Translations under genes and position numbers: made by a program
Notes under the pieces: generated by a model
Told to the model about the DNA's origin: nothing
Database searches by the model: none
Seen by the model: only the letters and a program-made list of their open reading frames with translations
Shown: piece by piece, positions 16,906-25,382 of the stretch
How positions within the stretch are numbered: position 1 is the first letter of the stretch
Layout of the letters: each line of letters begins with the position of its first letter
Origin: Gammaproteobacteria bacterium
Lineage (GTDB): Bacteria; Pseudomonadota; Gammaproteobacteria; Pseudomonadales; Halieaceae
Length of the DNA: 50,542 nucleotides
Assembly: GCA_030427485.1 (NCBI GenBank)
Contig: JAUICG010000031.1
Span: 1 to 50,542, forward strand
Direction of reading: 5' to 3'

Positions 16906-17020
16906 ATATTCGCGCAATCCTGAATCCTGTCGCATCCGCGGCAAACGACCGGCGCTTGGGCGATGGGCGCCCGTCGCTCTCCGCGGCGGTGAGCAGGGAA
17001 CGTTACGAGGAGTACGATTG

Positions 17021-18199
17021 ATGCATACACGCTTGAGTGAAGAGGATCTGGCGTTCCAATCAGAGGTGAGAGCGTTTCTCAACGAGGCCTGGACCAAAGA
17101 ACTCGCGGCTACCTGCAACAACCGGGCAACCATGAAAGAGGGGCTCGTGGAATGGCAGCGACGGCTCTATAAACAGGGCTGGATGGCCCCGCACTGGCCG
17201 GTCGAGCACGGGGGTACCGACTGGAGTGTCACCCAGTCCTTCATCTATAACCTGGAACGCGCCTCCGCGGGAGCGCCTGAAGCCATTCCCTTTGGCGTCA
17301 CCATGGTGGCATCCGTGATCATTGCCTACGGCAACGACGAGCAAAAAGCGAGGTTTCTGCCGCGTATACTCAAGAGCGAGGACTGGTGGTGCCAGGGCTA
17401 TTCCGAACCCGGCGCCGGTTCGGACCTGGCGTCGCTTAAGACCCGCGCGGAACTGGAAGGGGACGAGTACGTCATCAACGGCAGCAAAATATGGACAACC
17501 TACGCGCAGTACGCGGACTGGATATTCTGCCTGGTGCGCACGGACAGTTCCGGTCGCAAGCAGGAGGGTATCACCTTTTTGCTGATCGACATGAATACGC
17601 CGGGGGTTACCGTAAGGCCTATTGATACCATAGACGGCTTTCACCACCTGAATGAAGTCCACTTCGACAATGTGCGGGTGCCTGTAGCCAATCGCATTGG
17701 TGAAGAGGGCAAGGGATGGACGTACGCGAAGTCCTTGCTGGTTCATGAGCGGCTTTCCATTGCGGAAGTGGCCGATTCGAAACGCGCTCTGGCGCAACTC
17801 CGGGAGGAAGCGCGACAGGAGGTCAACGGCGGTACGTCCCTGCTGCAAGATCCGTTGTTCGCCAAACGCCTGACGGATATCGAGATCGACCTGATGGCGC
17901 TGGAGTTTACCGAATTGCGAGCGCTGGCCTCGATCGCGGAAGGCAAGGAGCCGGGGCCGGAGTCCTCCCTGCTCAAGCTGCAGGGCACGGAGATACAACA
18001 GGCCATACAGGAGTTGCGCATGGATGTCGCGGCGTATTACAGCGGCACATTGCAGGGGGAATTGAGTGCCGAGGCGCTTGGGCATGACTATGCCGATAGC
18101 GCGCAGAAGTCGTATTTTCGGGGGCGTGCTTCCTCGATTTACGGCGGCTCCAACGAAGTCCAGAAAAACATCACCGCAAAATACGTGCTCGGCCTGTAG
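17021..18199 (+). CDS. Acyl-CoA dehydrogenase, copy 1
   Basis: 392 residues, normal for an FAD-dependent acyl-CoA dehydrogenase that introduces the alpha-beta double bond in an acyl-CoA. Typical blocks are GYSEPGAGSDLASLKT near 125, GSKIWTTYAQYADW near 155 and the C-terminal SSIYGGSNEVQKNITAKYVLGL. The catalytic Glu cannot be placed with certainty. The start at 17021 has GAGGAG about 8 bases upstream and begins at the conserved LSEEDLAFQSEVRAFL helix. It is followed 10 bases later by a second acyl-CoA dehydrogenase. Such pairs often form heteromeric enzymes for steroid or branched side-chain CoA thioesters; that role is inferred. Confidence 0.93.
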   Translation: MHTRLSEEDLAFQSEVRAFLNEAWTKELAATCNNRATMKEGLVEWQRRLYKQGWMAPHWPVEHGGTDWSVTQSFIYNLERASAGAPEAIPFGVTMVASVIIAYGNDEQKARFLPRILKSEDWWCQGYSEPGAGSDLASLKTRAELEGDEYVINGSKIWTTYAQYADWIFCLVRTDSSGRKQEGITFLLIDMNTPGVTVRPIDTIDGFHHLNEVHFDNVRVPVANRIGEEGKGWTYAKSLLVHERLSIAEVADSKRALAQLREEARQEVNGGTSLLQDPLFAKRLTDIEIDLMALEFTELRALASIAEGKEPGPESSLLKLQGTEIQQAIQELRMDVAAYYSGTLQGELSAEALGHDYADSAQKSYFRGRASSIYGGSNEVQKNITAKYVLGL

Positions 18200-18209
18200 G
18201 AGGAAAGCG

Positions 18210-19379
18210 ATGAACTTTAACCTGAGCGAAGAGCAGAACCAGATTCGTGACAGCATCGCACGGTTTGTGCAGGAGAACTATGCGTTTGACCAGCGCAATG
18301 CCGTGGTCGCGCAGGAGCATGGCTTCAGCGAGGAGCACTGGCAGCAATTTGCCCAGCTGGGCTGGCTCTCCATCCCGTTTGCCGAGGAGCACGATGGCTT
18401 TGGCGGTGGTCCCGTCGATACGATGGTGTTGATGCAGGAGTTTGGCCGCGGTCTGGTTGCCGAGCCTTACCTGGCGACAGTGCTGCTGTTTGGTGGACTG
18501 CTGCAGGCCGGCGCCGATGAGACACTGAAGAGCGCCTATATCCCGCGGATAATCGCGGGCGAGTTGCAGGGTGCATTCGCCTACCTCGAACGCCAGAGTC
18601 GCTACGTGATTACGGATATCGCCACGAGCGCCCGGAACAATGGCGGCGAGTGGGTGTTGAACGGCGAGAAAACCGTCGTACTCAACGGTGGGGCGGCCGA
18701 AAAGCTGATCGTGGCCGCTCGCACCAGCGGTAAACAGGCCGACGAAAGCGGCATTACCCTGTTCCTCGTGGACGCTTCCAGTGCCGGGCTGGAGCGCACG
18801 ACCTATCGCATGACAGACGGGCAGGAGGCCGCCAATATCAGCCTCGACAATGTCACAGCGGAAGCCATCATAGGCAGTGAGGGGGAGGGCTACGCCGTGA
18901 TGACGCCAGTAGTGGATGCCGCGCGGCTGGCTGTCTGCGCCAACGCACTCGGCGCAATGGAATCCCTCAATGCCCAGACGCTCGACTACTGCAAAACACG
19001 CGAGCAGTTTGGCGTGCCAATCGGCTCTTTCCAGGCATTGCAGCATCGCATGGTTGATACCTTTGCCGCCTGCGAGAATGTAAAGTCACTGCTGTATCGC
19101 GCCGTGTGCGCAGCACAGGATAGCGAGGCGGACGCGCAGCGCAGTTTGCTCGCGCTAAAGGTCATGGTTGGCCGGGCGGGTAAGTTGATAGGTGGTGAGG
19201 CGATCCAGTTACACGGCGGCATGGGTATGACGGAGGAATTGTCAGTGGGCTTCTATGTGAAGCGACTGATGATCATTAATACCCTGTTCGGCGACGCGGA
19301 TTACCACCAGCAGTTGTTTGCCGATCTGGTGAACGCCCCGGCGGCGAAATCCGCTGCTGCGAAGTCCGAGGCAGCCTGA
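18210..19379 (+). CDS. Acyl-CoA dehydrogenase, copy 2
   Basis: 389 residues. The N-terminal helix NFNLSEEQNQIRDSIARFVQ is typical. The middle domain is more divergent than in copy 1: LERQSRYVITDIATSA replaces the usual FAD-contacting TEPxxGSD block, as often seen in the partner subunit of heteromeric acyl-CoA dehydrogenases. The C-terminal IQLHGGMGMTEELSVGFYVKRL block is intact. An AGGAGG site lies 8 bases before the ATG at 18210. Tight spacing to copy 1 suggests a two-subunit enzyme. The C-terminal tail is Ala/Lys-rich. Confidence 0.92.
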   Translation: MNFNLSEEQNQIRDSIARFVQENYAFDQRNAVVAQEHGFSEEHWQQFAQLGWLSIPFAEEHDGFGGGPVDTMVLMQEFGRGLVAEPYLATVLLFGGLLQAGADETLKSAYIPRIIAGELQGAFAYLERQSRYVITDIATSARNNGGEWVLNGEKTVVLNGGAAEKLIVAARTSGKQADESGITLFLVDASSAGLERTTYRMTDGQEAANISLDNVTAEAIIGSEGEGYAVMTPVVDAARLAVCANALGAMESLNAQTLDYCKTREQFGVPIGSFQALQHRMVDTFAACENVKSLLYRAVCAAQDSEADAQRSLLALKVMVGRAGKLIGGEAIQLHGGMGMTEELSVGFYVKRLMIINTLFGDADYHQQLFADLVNAPAAKSAAAKSEAA

Positions 19380-19393
19380 GACCGGGCTGCCCC

Positions 19394-19696
19394 GTGGTAC
19401 TCGAGGTCGCGATACTCAATGTCAGGCGCGGGCAGGAGCGGGACTTCGAGGCAGCGTTCCGCGATGCCCAGCATCTCATCAGTGCAATGCCCGGTTACCG
19501 CTCGCACCAGTTGCAGGTGTGCCTCGAACAGACGGGGCGTTATCTGCTGCTGGTGAACTGGGAACGGCTCGAGGACCACACGGTCGGTTTCAGGGGTTCG
19601 CAGCAATACCAACAGTGGCGGCAGTTGTTGCACCACTTCTATGAGCCGTTTCCCGATGTGGAACACTACGAAGTGATCCTGGAAGGCGCCCGCTAG
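19394..19696 (+). CDS. Antibiotic biosynthesis monooxygenase (ABM) domain protein
   Basis: 100 residues. It has an ABM-like ferredoxin fold: ILNVRRGQERDFEAAFRDAQHLISAMPGYRSHQL, then YLLLVNWERLEDH near 50 and the QQYQQWRQLLHHFY helix. Members are small cofactor-free monooxygenases or dimeric accessory proteins. It starts at a GTG at 19394, 14 bases after the acyl-CoA dehydrogenase stop, without a strong ribosome site, so it probably depends on coupling. Confidence 0.78.
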   Translation: MVLEVAILNVRRGQERDFEAAFRDAQHLISAMPGYRSHQLQVCLEQTGRYLLLVNWERLEDHTVGFRGSQQYQQWRQLLHHFYEPFPDVEHYEVILEGAR

Positions 19697-19733
19697 GCTG
19701 CTCTGGCGCTTAGCGCATGTCGCCGGGCGCGCG

Positions 19734-20804
19734 CTACAGTCCTTTACGGGTCAGGATGATGTCCGTTGAGCCTGCCGGCAGTGAGAAGGCGGTGCCGTCT
19801 TCCCCCAGCGTATAGTCCGGGTACACCGCATCCACACCCTCCAGGAATGCGGCCTCCGATCCCGGCGCGATCAGTGGCGGCACGATGTGGTAGTAGAGCA
19901 GGTGCCCGACCCCGGCGTCCCTGGCGGTTTCGGCAGCCTCCACCGGCGAGGCGTGGTAATCCAGAATATCCAGGGTGATCTTGGCAAGACCGTCAGCGCC
20001 GACCTCGGTAGCGGTGTCATGCATCACGCCGACGAGATTGGGAGCCAGTGCTTCATGCACCAGCAGGTCGACACCCTGGGCAAACTTCTCGATATTGGCC
20101 GACTTCGATGTGTCTCCGCTGATCAACGCGGTTCGCCCCTTGTAGCTGAAGAGATAGCCCACCGCGGGCTTGACCGGCGCGTGATCCACCAACAGTGCCT
20201 GGATCTTGACGTCGCCCTGCTCGTAAACGGTTTCGAGTTCGCCCAGGGCCGGTGCCGTGAACGGCCGAGCGACCATGCCGTACCCGGAAAGCGGCGCCAC
20301 CGTGTCGCCGTGGTGCTCATTGCGATAACTCGAGTCCTGTCGGTAGGCAGTGTTGAATCCATTCACAAGCTGCTGCACGCCCTGCGGGCCTATCACGGGG
20401 AGCGGGCTCGTGTTGGCACCGTTGACCCAGCGAATGGTGGCCAGTTCGCCCAGGCCGTCGACATGGTCGGAGTGAAAATGCGTCAACAATACCGCCTCGA
20501 TATCGCCGGCGGGATAACGCATCCGCACAAGATTACGCAGCCCGTTGGTACCCGCATCGACGATGAAGAGCTGCTTCCCGGCCACCACCGCGACACAGGC
20601 GCCGGAGCGTTTTGGATCGGGCAGGGGGCCGCCCGCGCCGCACAGGGCGACATGCAGGCCGTCCTCCAGATTATCGGTCAGGTTTTCGGTCATCGCGGAT
20701 TTGGCGCCCGCGGCCATGAGGCGCATTGCGATATCGGCCCGCTGCGTATAGGCAACCACGCCAATGATTGCGACAGCAGCCAGAATTAGCAGTGACTTTT
20801 TCAT
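19734..20804 (-). CDS. Exported metallo-beta-lactamase-fold hydrolase
   Basis: 356 residues. Residues 3-19 form a hydrophobic signal or anchor (KKSLLILAAVAIIGVVAY), so it is periplasmic or tethered. The zinc motif HFHSDHVDG is at about 112-120. An Asp near ISGDTSKS (about 230) and later His residues complete a binuclear site, as in RNase Z/arylsulfatase-like MBL proteins. The substrate is not known. It runs opposite to the preceding acyl-CoA dehydrogenase genes and follows the SDR gene on the same strand with 49 bases between. Confidence 0.85.
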   Translation of the reverse strand: MKKSLLILAAVAIIGVVAYTQRADIAMRLMAAGAKSAMTENLTDNLEDGLHVALCGAGGPLPDPKRSGACVAVVAGKQLFIVDAGTNGLRNLVRMRYPAGDIEAVLLTHFHSDHVDGLGELATIRWVNGANTSPLPVIGPQGVQQLVNGFNTAYRQDSSYRNEHHGDTVAPLSGYGMVARPFTAPALGELETVYEQGDVKIQALLVDHAPVKPAVGYLFSYKGRTALISGDTSKSANIEKFAQGVDLLVHEALAPNLVGVMHDTATEVGADGLAKITLDILDYHASPVEAAETARDAGVGHLLYYHIVPPLIAPGSEAAFLEGVDAVYPDYTLGEDGTAFSLPAGSTDIILTRKGL

Positions 20805-20853
20805 GCTTGATCTCCCAATAGTACAGGGTATTCGAAATATGCGGGGCTCGACA

Positions 20854-21630
20854 TCACTGTCCGGTCACTCTTTGCTGCAGCCGGTTCATGCCGCCAATCC
20901 AGCGGTCGTAATCCGCTGTCTTGCGCTGCATGTAGACCTTCACCTCCTCGTGCGTCAGGATCAGGAAAGCGTCCCGTCGCAGGTGCTCGACCACGATGTC
21001 GGCCAGTTGCTCCGGCTCCATCATGCCATCGGTACTGGCCGCTTTGATCGCATCGTTGTCAATGTCGGCTGTCATCGCCGTGCGCACCGCCTGGGGGCAC
21101 AGCAGCGACACCTTGATGCCCTGGTGCGCGTAGGTCAGCGCCAGCCACTCGGCAAAGCCCACCGCCGCGTGCTTGGTGGTGCCATAGGCGGCACCGCCGA
21201 TCTGGTTCAATAACCCCGCGGCGGAGGCTGTATTGAGGAAGTGGCCGCCGCCACGCTTGATCATGCGGGGTACCAGGTGTCTTGCGGCGTAGACATGGGA
21301 CATCACATTGAGTTCCCAGCTCAGCTGCCACTGGTCGTCCGGAGCCTGCTCGCTGGCGCCTGTCACGAGGCCCGCATTACTGCAGAACAGATCGATCGGC
21401 CCGATGTCGCGTTCGGTATCCTCGATGATACGAATGACATCGTTCTCCCTGGTAACATCGGCGGTCATCGCCACGCAGCCGAGGTCCGCCGCCGTCTGCC
21501 TGGCGGTATCGGGATTGATGTCGACGCCCACGACAGTCGCGGCTCCCTCGGCGAGAAACTTTTTCACCAGCGCCTTGCCGATGCCGCTGCCCGCACCGGT
21601 GACGACTACAATTTTGTCCTGAAGTTGCAA
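20854..21630 (-). CDS. Short-chain dehydrogenase/reductase (SDR)
   Basis: 258 residues with the proposed TTG start at 21630, which follows GGGAGA and gives MQLQDKIVVVTGAGSGIGKAL, the normal SDR N-terminus. The first in-frame ATG at 21708 would add 26 unconserved residues. The cofactor motif TGAGSGIG is at 11-18, NAG near 88, and the Ser/Tyr-x3-Lys site is in the TASAAGLLNQIGGAAYGTTKHA region near 145-160. It oxidises or reduces a carbonyl/alcohol with NAD(P)(H); the substrate cannot be named. Confidence 0.87.
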   Translation of the reverse strand: MQLQDKIVVVTGAGSGIGKALVKKFLAEGAATVVGVDINPDTARQTAADLGCVAMTADVTRENDVIRIIEDTERDIGPIDLFCSNAGLVTGASEQAPDDQWQLSWELNVMSHVYAARHLVPRMIKRGGGHFLNTASAAGLLNQIGGAAYGTTKHAAVGFAEWLALTYAHQGIKVSLLCPQAVRTAMTADIDNDAIKAASTDGMMEPEQLADIVVEHLRRDAFLILTHEEVKVYMQRKTADYDRWIGGMNRLQQRVTGQ

Positions 21631-21738
21631 GGCGCTATCTCCCGTGTAATTTTGACAGTCTTGAAGCGGTAATGTGCATTGTACGTAAACTCCCCGGGGC
21701 CGATACACTGCAGCGCCCCGGCAGGTGTTTGGTAGCCG

Positions 21739-22782
21739 CTAATCCAGATAGTGCTCCAGTATAGCGCGACCGTGAAACAGCGCCTTGATGTTGCCGCAAG
21801 TGGACGCGCCGGAGCGCTGCAGTTCATCTTTGACATGCAGGCGTGCAACGTTCAGTCGCTTTTGCGTTCGCGCTCTTGTCTCACCAAAACCGTAGTCGTA
21901 TTCGTAAAATTTTTCGCCGGCCAGTCCGGCGGCTATATTGGCTCGGGCGAATTGGTAGTAGCTCCCCTGCGCATAGTCCAGCAGGGCGCTCAGCGAATCC
22001 GGCACCTGGTCGTCGGGCAGCCATTGCCGTGCGCTGTAGTCGTGATCGCCGAACAGCCGCTCAGTGTAAGCCAGGAGCATGGAGCGGTAATCCCCGAGCC
22101 AGCTGATCGGGGTTGGATCAGTGACAAAATGCGCCTTGCAGGCCCCGGCCAGGGCGAAATCCGCCAGACAGGGACGTTCGCCCAGCAGGAAGTCGTGACG
22201 GGCGAAATGTGCGTCCAGCACCGCGAGCATGCGGTTGAAATCGGCGCGAACGGCGGCTTCCTGCTCCGAGCCTACACCATTGAACTCGCAAACCTGCTTA
22301 CCGAAATTCCGGTACATCAAGTCGCCCATGGGCGCGAACTCGCGCAGTTCCCGTTCGCTGAGCGGCGCTTCAATGGAACGGTCCAGTACCGTATTGGCGG
22401 CGAAGCGTGGCCCCACCCAGGCCACGTTATCCGGGTAGCACCACCGCGTGTGCACACAGACGCGACCCAGCCAGTGGTTGAATATGTCTTCCAGGACAAA
22501 ACAGCAGGCGCGCTGCAGCCCGGTCGGGGGAATCACCGGAGCCTTATAAAAGCGATCATTCAGCAGGGGGCCGATCGCGATAGTATCGTGGATCATCCAT
22601 TTCTCCGGCGTAATGAGCGCCGGAATGAAATGCGTCCCGGTACGAGCCTCGATTTCAGCAGTGCGCTCTCCGGTCTTGAAGTGCCAATGCCAGGGCACTT
22701 TCTGGAAGCGCAACTGGGCTTCCAGCTTGCGTGAGAACATGCTCAGTTCCAGGCCTACGAGACCGTAGTCACCCGGGTACAT
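21739..22782 (-). CDS. GST-like protein with extended C-terminus, second copy
   Basis: 347 residues. The first 80 residues resemble a GST thioredoxin fold: LVGLELSMFSRKLEAQLRFQKVP, a THFIPALITPEKWMIHDTIAI segment with the cis-Pro, and the start of helix 3. HDFLLGERPCLADFALAGACKAHF near 195 is typical of the GST-C domain. About 110 residues follow beyond the usual end, as in the protein at 2534-3658, so the two are probably distant paralogues. The start at 22782 has AGGAAGG upstream; in-frame coding further upstream crosses the divergent promoter region and is unlikely. It is divergent from the DUF2855 gene, with dyad site C between them. Confidence 0.72.
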   Translation of the reverse strand: MYPGDYGLVGLELSMFSRKLEAQLRFQKVPWHWHFKTGERTAEIEARTGTHFIPALITPEKWMIHDTIAIGPLLNDRFYKAPVIPPTGLQRACCFVLEDIFNHWLGRVCVHTRWCYPDNVAWVGPRFAANTVLDRSIEAPLSERELREFAPMGDLMYRNFGKQVCEFNGVGSEQEAAVRADFNRMLAVLDAHFARHDFLLGERPCLADFALAGACKAHFVTDPTPISWLGDYRSMLLAYTERLFGDHDYSARQWLPDDQVPDSLSALLDYAQGSYYQFARANIAAGLAGEKFYEYDYGFGETRARTQKRLNVARLHVKDELQRSGASTCGNIKALFHGRAILEHYLD

Positions 22783-22872
22783 GCTCGTCCTTCCTCTGCT
22801 GCTCGGCGGCAGCGACGGCTCTGTGCATTGTCTTGTTACCGCCCCAACGAAATGTTCGAGAGGGTGCCATAA

Positions 22873-22896
22873 TGACATAGTATGTGTCAATATAAT
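22873..22896. promoter_or_regulatory. 17-bp dyad operator, site C, abutting a TATAAT -10
   Basis: TGACATAGTATGTGTCA (22873-22889) has arms TGACAT and GTGTCA (five of six positions inverse) and is followed directly by TATAAT at 22891-22896 on the plus strand, 91 bases before the DUF2855 ATG. A protein bound here would cover the promoter spacer, so repression is the likely outcome. It shares the GTGTCA arm and 6-5-6 geometry with sites A and B. Confidence 0.6.
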
Positions 22897-22986
22897 GCTG
22901 GCGGTGCGGGGAGGGCGCGTAACGAACGTGGACGCGCTATAGTGAAAGCTTCTGCGGAACAGCAGGTGCACAGGAGAACATTCGAA

Positions 22987-24090
22987 ATGGCTGATGACGT
23001 CACAGTAACAACCCTTGAAGTGCGCAAGGACAAGTGGAGCGCTACCCGTGTCGTCAGTGAACAACAGTCCATGACCCTCGACTCGGATGAAGTGCTGCTG
23101 CGAGTCGACAGGTTCGCCCTGACAGCCAACAATATTTCCTACGCCGGCGCCGGCGACTTGCTGGGTTACTGGGGATTTTTTCCGGCCCAGGAGGGCTGGG
23201 GGCGGATTCCGGCCATGGGCTGGGCCGATGTGCTTGCATCTGCACACCCCGATGTCGCAGTCGGTGACAGGGTGTGGGGGTTTTTCCCCTTCAGCACGCA
23301 CCTGAAAATCCTCGCGGGAAACCACAGGGCTGAGCAGTTCCAGGACGTCTCACCTCATCGCGCCAGCTACGCGCCGGTTTACGCACGCTTTGACCGGGCA
23401 GCGGCGAACCCCATTTACGATGTCGCCAGGGAAGACCACGACAGCTTGCTGCGCGGCCTCTTCATGACATCGTGGCTGGTGGAAGATTTCCTCCACATGC
23501 AGTCATCTTTCGGTGCCGACACCTGCCTGATCACAAGCGCCTCCAGCAAAACCAGCATTGCACTCGCGCACTGCGTCAAAAAGAGGGGAGCAATGAAAAG
23601 CGTCGGCCTCACCTCGCCGGACAATGTCGCGTTCTGTGAAGGCCTTGGGTATTACGACTCGGTAGTGACATACGATGCCATCCGTTCGCTGGACCCCTCG
23701 CGGGCGGCGGTGATCGTTGACATGGCAGGTAGCGCGGTGGTTCTGGGTGAGGCCCATCATCACTTCGGCGAGAACATCAGGCACTCCTGCCGGATTGGCG
23801 CGACACATTACGAGGAAATGGGTCCGGTGGAGGATCTGCCGGGGGCGACCCCGGAATTCTTTTTCGCGCCGTCGCATATCCAGACGCGCAGTGCCGACCT
23901 GGGCGCGGCGCAGTTGATGCTCGATATGGGTAGTGAGTACGCGGCGTTTCGCGCCGCCAGTGACAATTGGCTCAGCCTGACACACAGTTATGGCGTCGAC
24001 GCTGTCGAGCGGGTGTACCAGGATGTACTGGCGGGCAGGGCAGATGCCAGGAGCGGGCAAATAGTTTCCCTGTGGCCGGCCCCACAGTAG
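22987..24090 (+). CDS. DUF2855 family protein
   Basis: 367 residues. The protein resembles the medium-chain (quinone-oxidoreductase-like) fold: an N-terminal SDEVLLRVDRFALTANNISYA segment near 33 and GDRVWGFFPFSTHL near 92, but the nucleotide-binding glycine motif is degenerate (CLITSASSKTSIALAHC near 178). This pattern is characteristic of the uncharacterised DUF2855 family. The start at 22987 begins at the conserved N-terminus; longer in-frame versions would overlap the promoter and operator. Divergent from the GST-like gene and probably controlled with it. Confidence 0.8.
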   Translation: MADDVTVTTLEVRKDKWSATRVVSEQQSMTLDSDEVLLRVDRFALTANNISYAGAGDLLGYWGFFPAQEGWGRIPAMGWADVLASAHPDVAVGDRVWGFFPFSTHLKILAGNHRAEQFQDVSPHRASYAPVYARFDRAAANPIYDVAREDHDSLLRGLFMTSWLVEDFLHMQSSFGADTCLITSASSKTSIALAHCVKKRGAMKSVGLTSPDNVAFCEGLGYYDSVVTYDAIRSLDPSRAAVIVDMAGSAVVLGEAHHHFGENIRHSCRIGATHYEEMGPVEDLPGATPEFFFAPSHIQTRSADLGAAQLMLDMGSEYAAFRAASDNWLSLTHSYGVDAVERVYQDVLAGRADARSGQIVSLWPAPQ

Positions 24091-24092
24091 TC

Positions 24093-25121
24093 TTACGACA
24101 TACCCAGGGATAACAGGTTGTCCAGTGGACGGTACAATTCCTCCAGGTAGGCGATGTCCTCTGCCTCCAGGGAAATCTCCGTGGCGGCGACAAGATTCTC
24201 AAGTTGCGAGACTTTGGAGACCCCGACCACGGGCGCGCTGACCGCCGGTTTGCCCAACAGCCAGGCCAGGGCGATCTGGGCTGGCGTGCTATCGTACCTG
24301 GCCGCTGTCTCACCCAATCTCTCCGCTATCAGGAAATTGTTGTCGCCCCGGTACAGGCTTTCAGTACGCTCTCGATCTGACCCTGTGGAGCGTTGCGTGC
24401 TGCCCTTGTCAAAACCACCCTGGTAGGCGCCAGCCAAAATTCCGCGCGCCAGCGGCGACCAGGGCGTGACACCCACGCCGGTTTTCAGGCAATACGGATT
24501 CATTTCGCGTTCTTCCTCGCGATAAACAAGGTTGTAGTGATTCTGCATCGAAATGAAGCGGGACCACCCATGCCGCTCGGCGGTCATCTGCAACTCAGCG
24601 AATTGCCAGGCAAACATGGAGGAGGCTCCCAGGTATAGGACCTTACCCGCCTTTACGAGGTCGTTGAGGGCCTCCAGGGTCTCCTCAATCGGAACAGCGA
24701 CATGCCAGGGCAGGCCGTGCGGATGGCGGTGGATAATGAGTTGGTCGACGTAGTCCAGACCGAGTCGCCGGAGGCTTCTGTCCATGCCTTCCAGAATATG
24801 CTTGCGTGAGAGGCCGCTCATATTGGGGTTTCCACCCATCGGCATCGCGACCTTCGTTGTCAGCACGTACTCGTCGCGGGGCAGCATTTCGCGCAACAGG
24901 CCGCCAACGATTTCTTCGCAGGCTCCCAGTCCGTAGAAATCAGCACAGTCAAAATAGTACAGCCCGGCGTCGCTGGCCGCGCGAATTATCTCCCGGGATT
25001 GTGCCTTGTCCAGCGTCCAGTCGCCCTGGTGGCCCTTGCCGGGCACACCGAAATTCATGGTTCCGAGACACAGACGGGAGACTTGCAGTCCGCTGTTGCC
25101 CAATTGTACCGATTTCAGCAT
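24093..25121 (-). CDS. Aldo/keto reductase
   Basis: 342 residues, a TIM-barrel NADPH-dependent oxidoreductase of the AKR superfamily. Visible are the barrel start LGNSGLQVSRLCLGTMNFG, the catalytic Asp-Tyr segment YFDCADFYGLGACEEIVG near 57, the Lys in YVLTTKVAMPMG near 87, and the His in DQLIIHRHPHG near 130. The C-terminal cofactor segment APVVGVSKVSQLENLVAA is intact. It resembles YajO/YakC-type reductases. It ends two bases from the DUF2855 stop (convergent). It is the last confident gene before the terminus-like region. Confidence 0.92.
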   Translation of the reverse strand: MLKSVQLGNSGLQVSRLCLGTMNFGVPGKGHQGDWTLDKAQSREIIRAASDAGLYYFDCADFYGLGACEEIVGGLLREMLPRDEYVLTTKVAMPMGGNPNMSGLSRKHILEGMDRSLRRLGLDYVDQLIIHRHPHGLPWHVAVPIEETLEALNDLVKAGKVLYLGASSMFAWQFAELQMTAERHGWSRFISMQNHYNLVYREEEREMNPYCLKTGVGVTPWSPLARGILAGAYQGGFDKGSTQRSTGSDRERTESLYRGDNNFLIAERLGETAARYDSTPAQIALAWLLGKPAVSAPVVGVSKVSQLENLVAATEISLEAEDIAYLEELYRPLDNLLSLGMS

Positions 25122-25327
25122 TGCATGCTCCGTGCCTGATCACTTCGGGTATGCGCCGAGTATACCGCAGGTTTAGACCAGAGCCCGGTCCATGCAGGCG
25201 CACGAGCCGGCCAGTTTCCCGTCGTAGTGGCTTTTTTGCCCGCAGGTGCGATCGGGCATGGCAGGGGAGCAAAGCGGCTGGATTTCTTTTCAGTTGGTCT
25301 GTGGGTAATTCTGTGCCCATATACTAT

Positions 25328-25355
25328 ATTTAACATAATATATATTATACGCAGT
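25328..25355 (-). other. dif: Chromosome dimer resolution site dif
   Basis: Read on the minus strand it has the XerC arm ACTGCGTATAA, a 6-bp centre TATATA and the XerD arm TTATGTTAAAT. The XerD arm is identical to that of E. coli dif. Against the published gammaproteobacterial consensus it agrees at 26 of 28 positions (one change in the XerC arm, one in the centre). It lies in the only long gene-poor stretch of the window. Oriented GGGNAGGG octamers and gene orientation on both sides point towards it. Activity with XerCD is inferred. Confidence 0.85.
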
Positions 25356-25382
25356 TATGATAAGTCAGACGGACTTGTGGAT

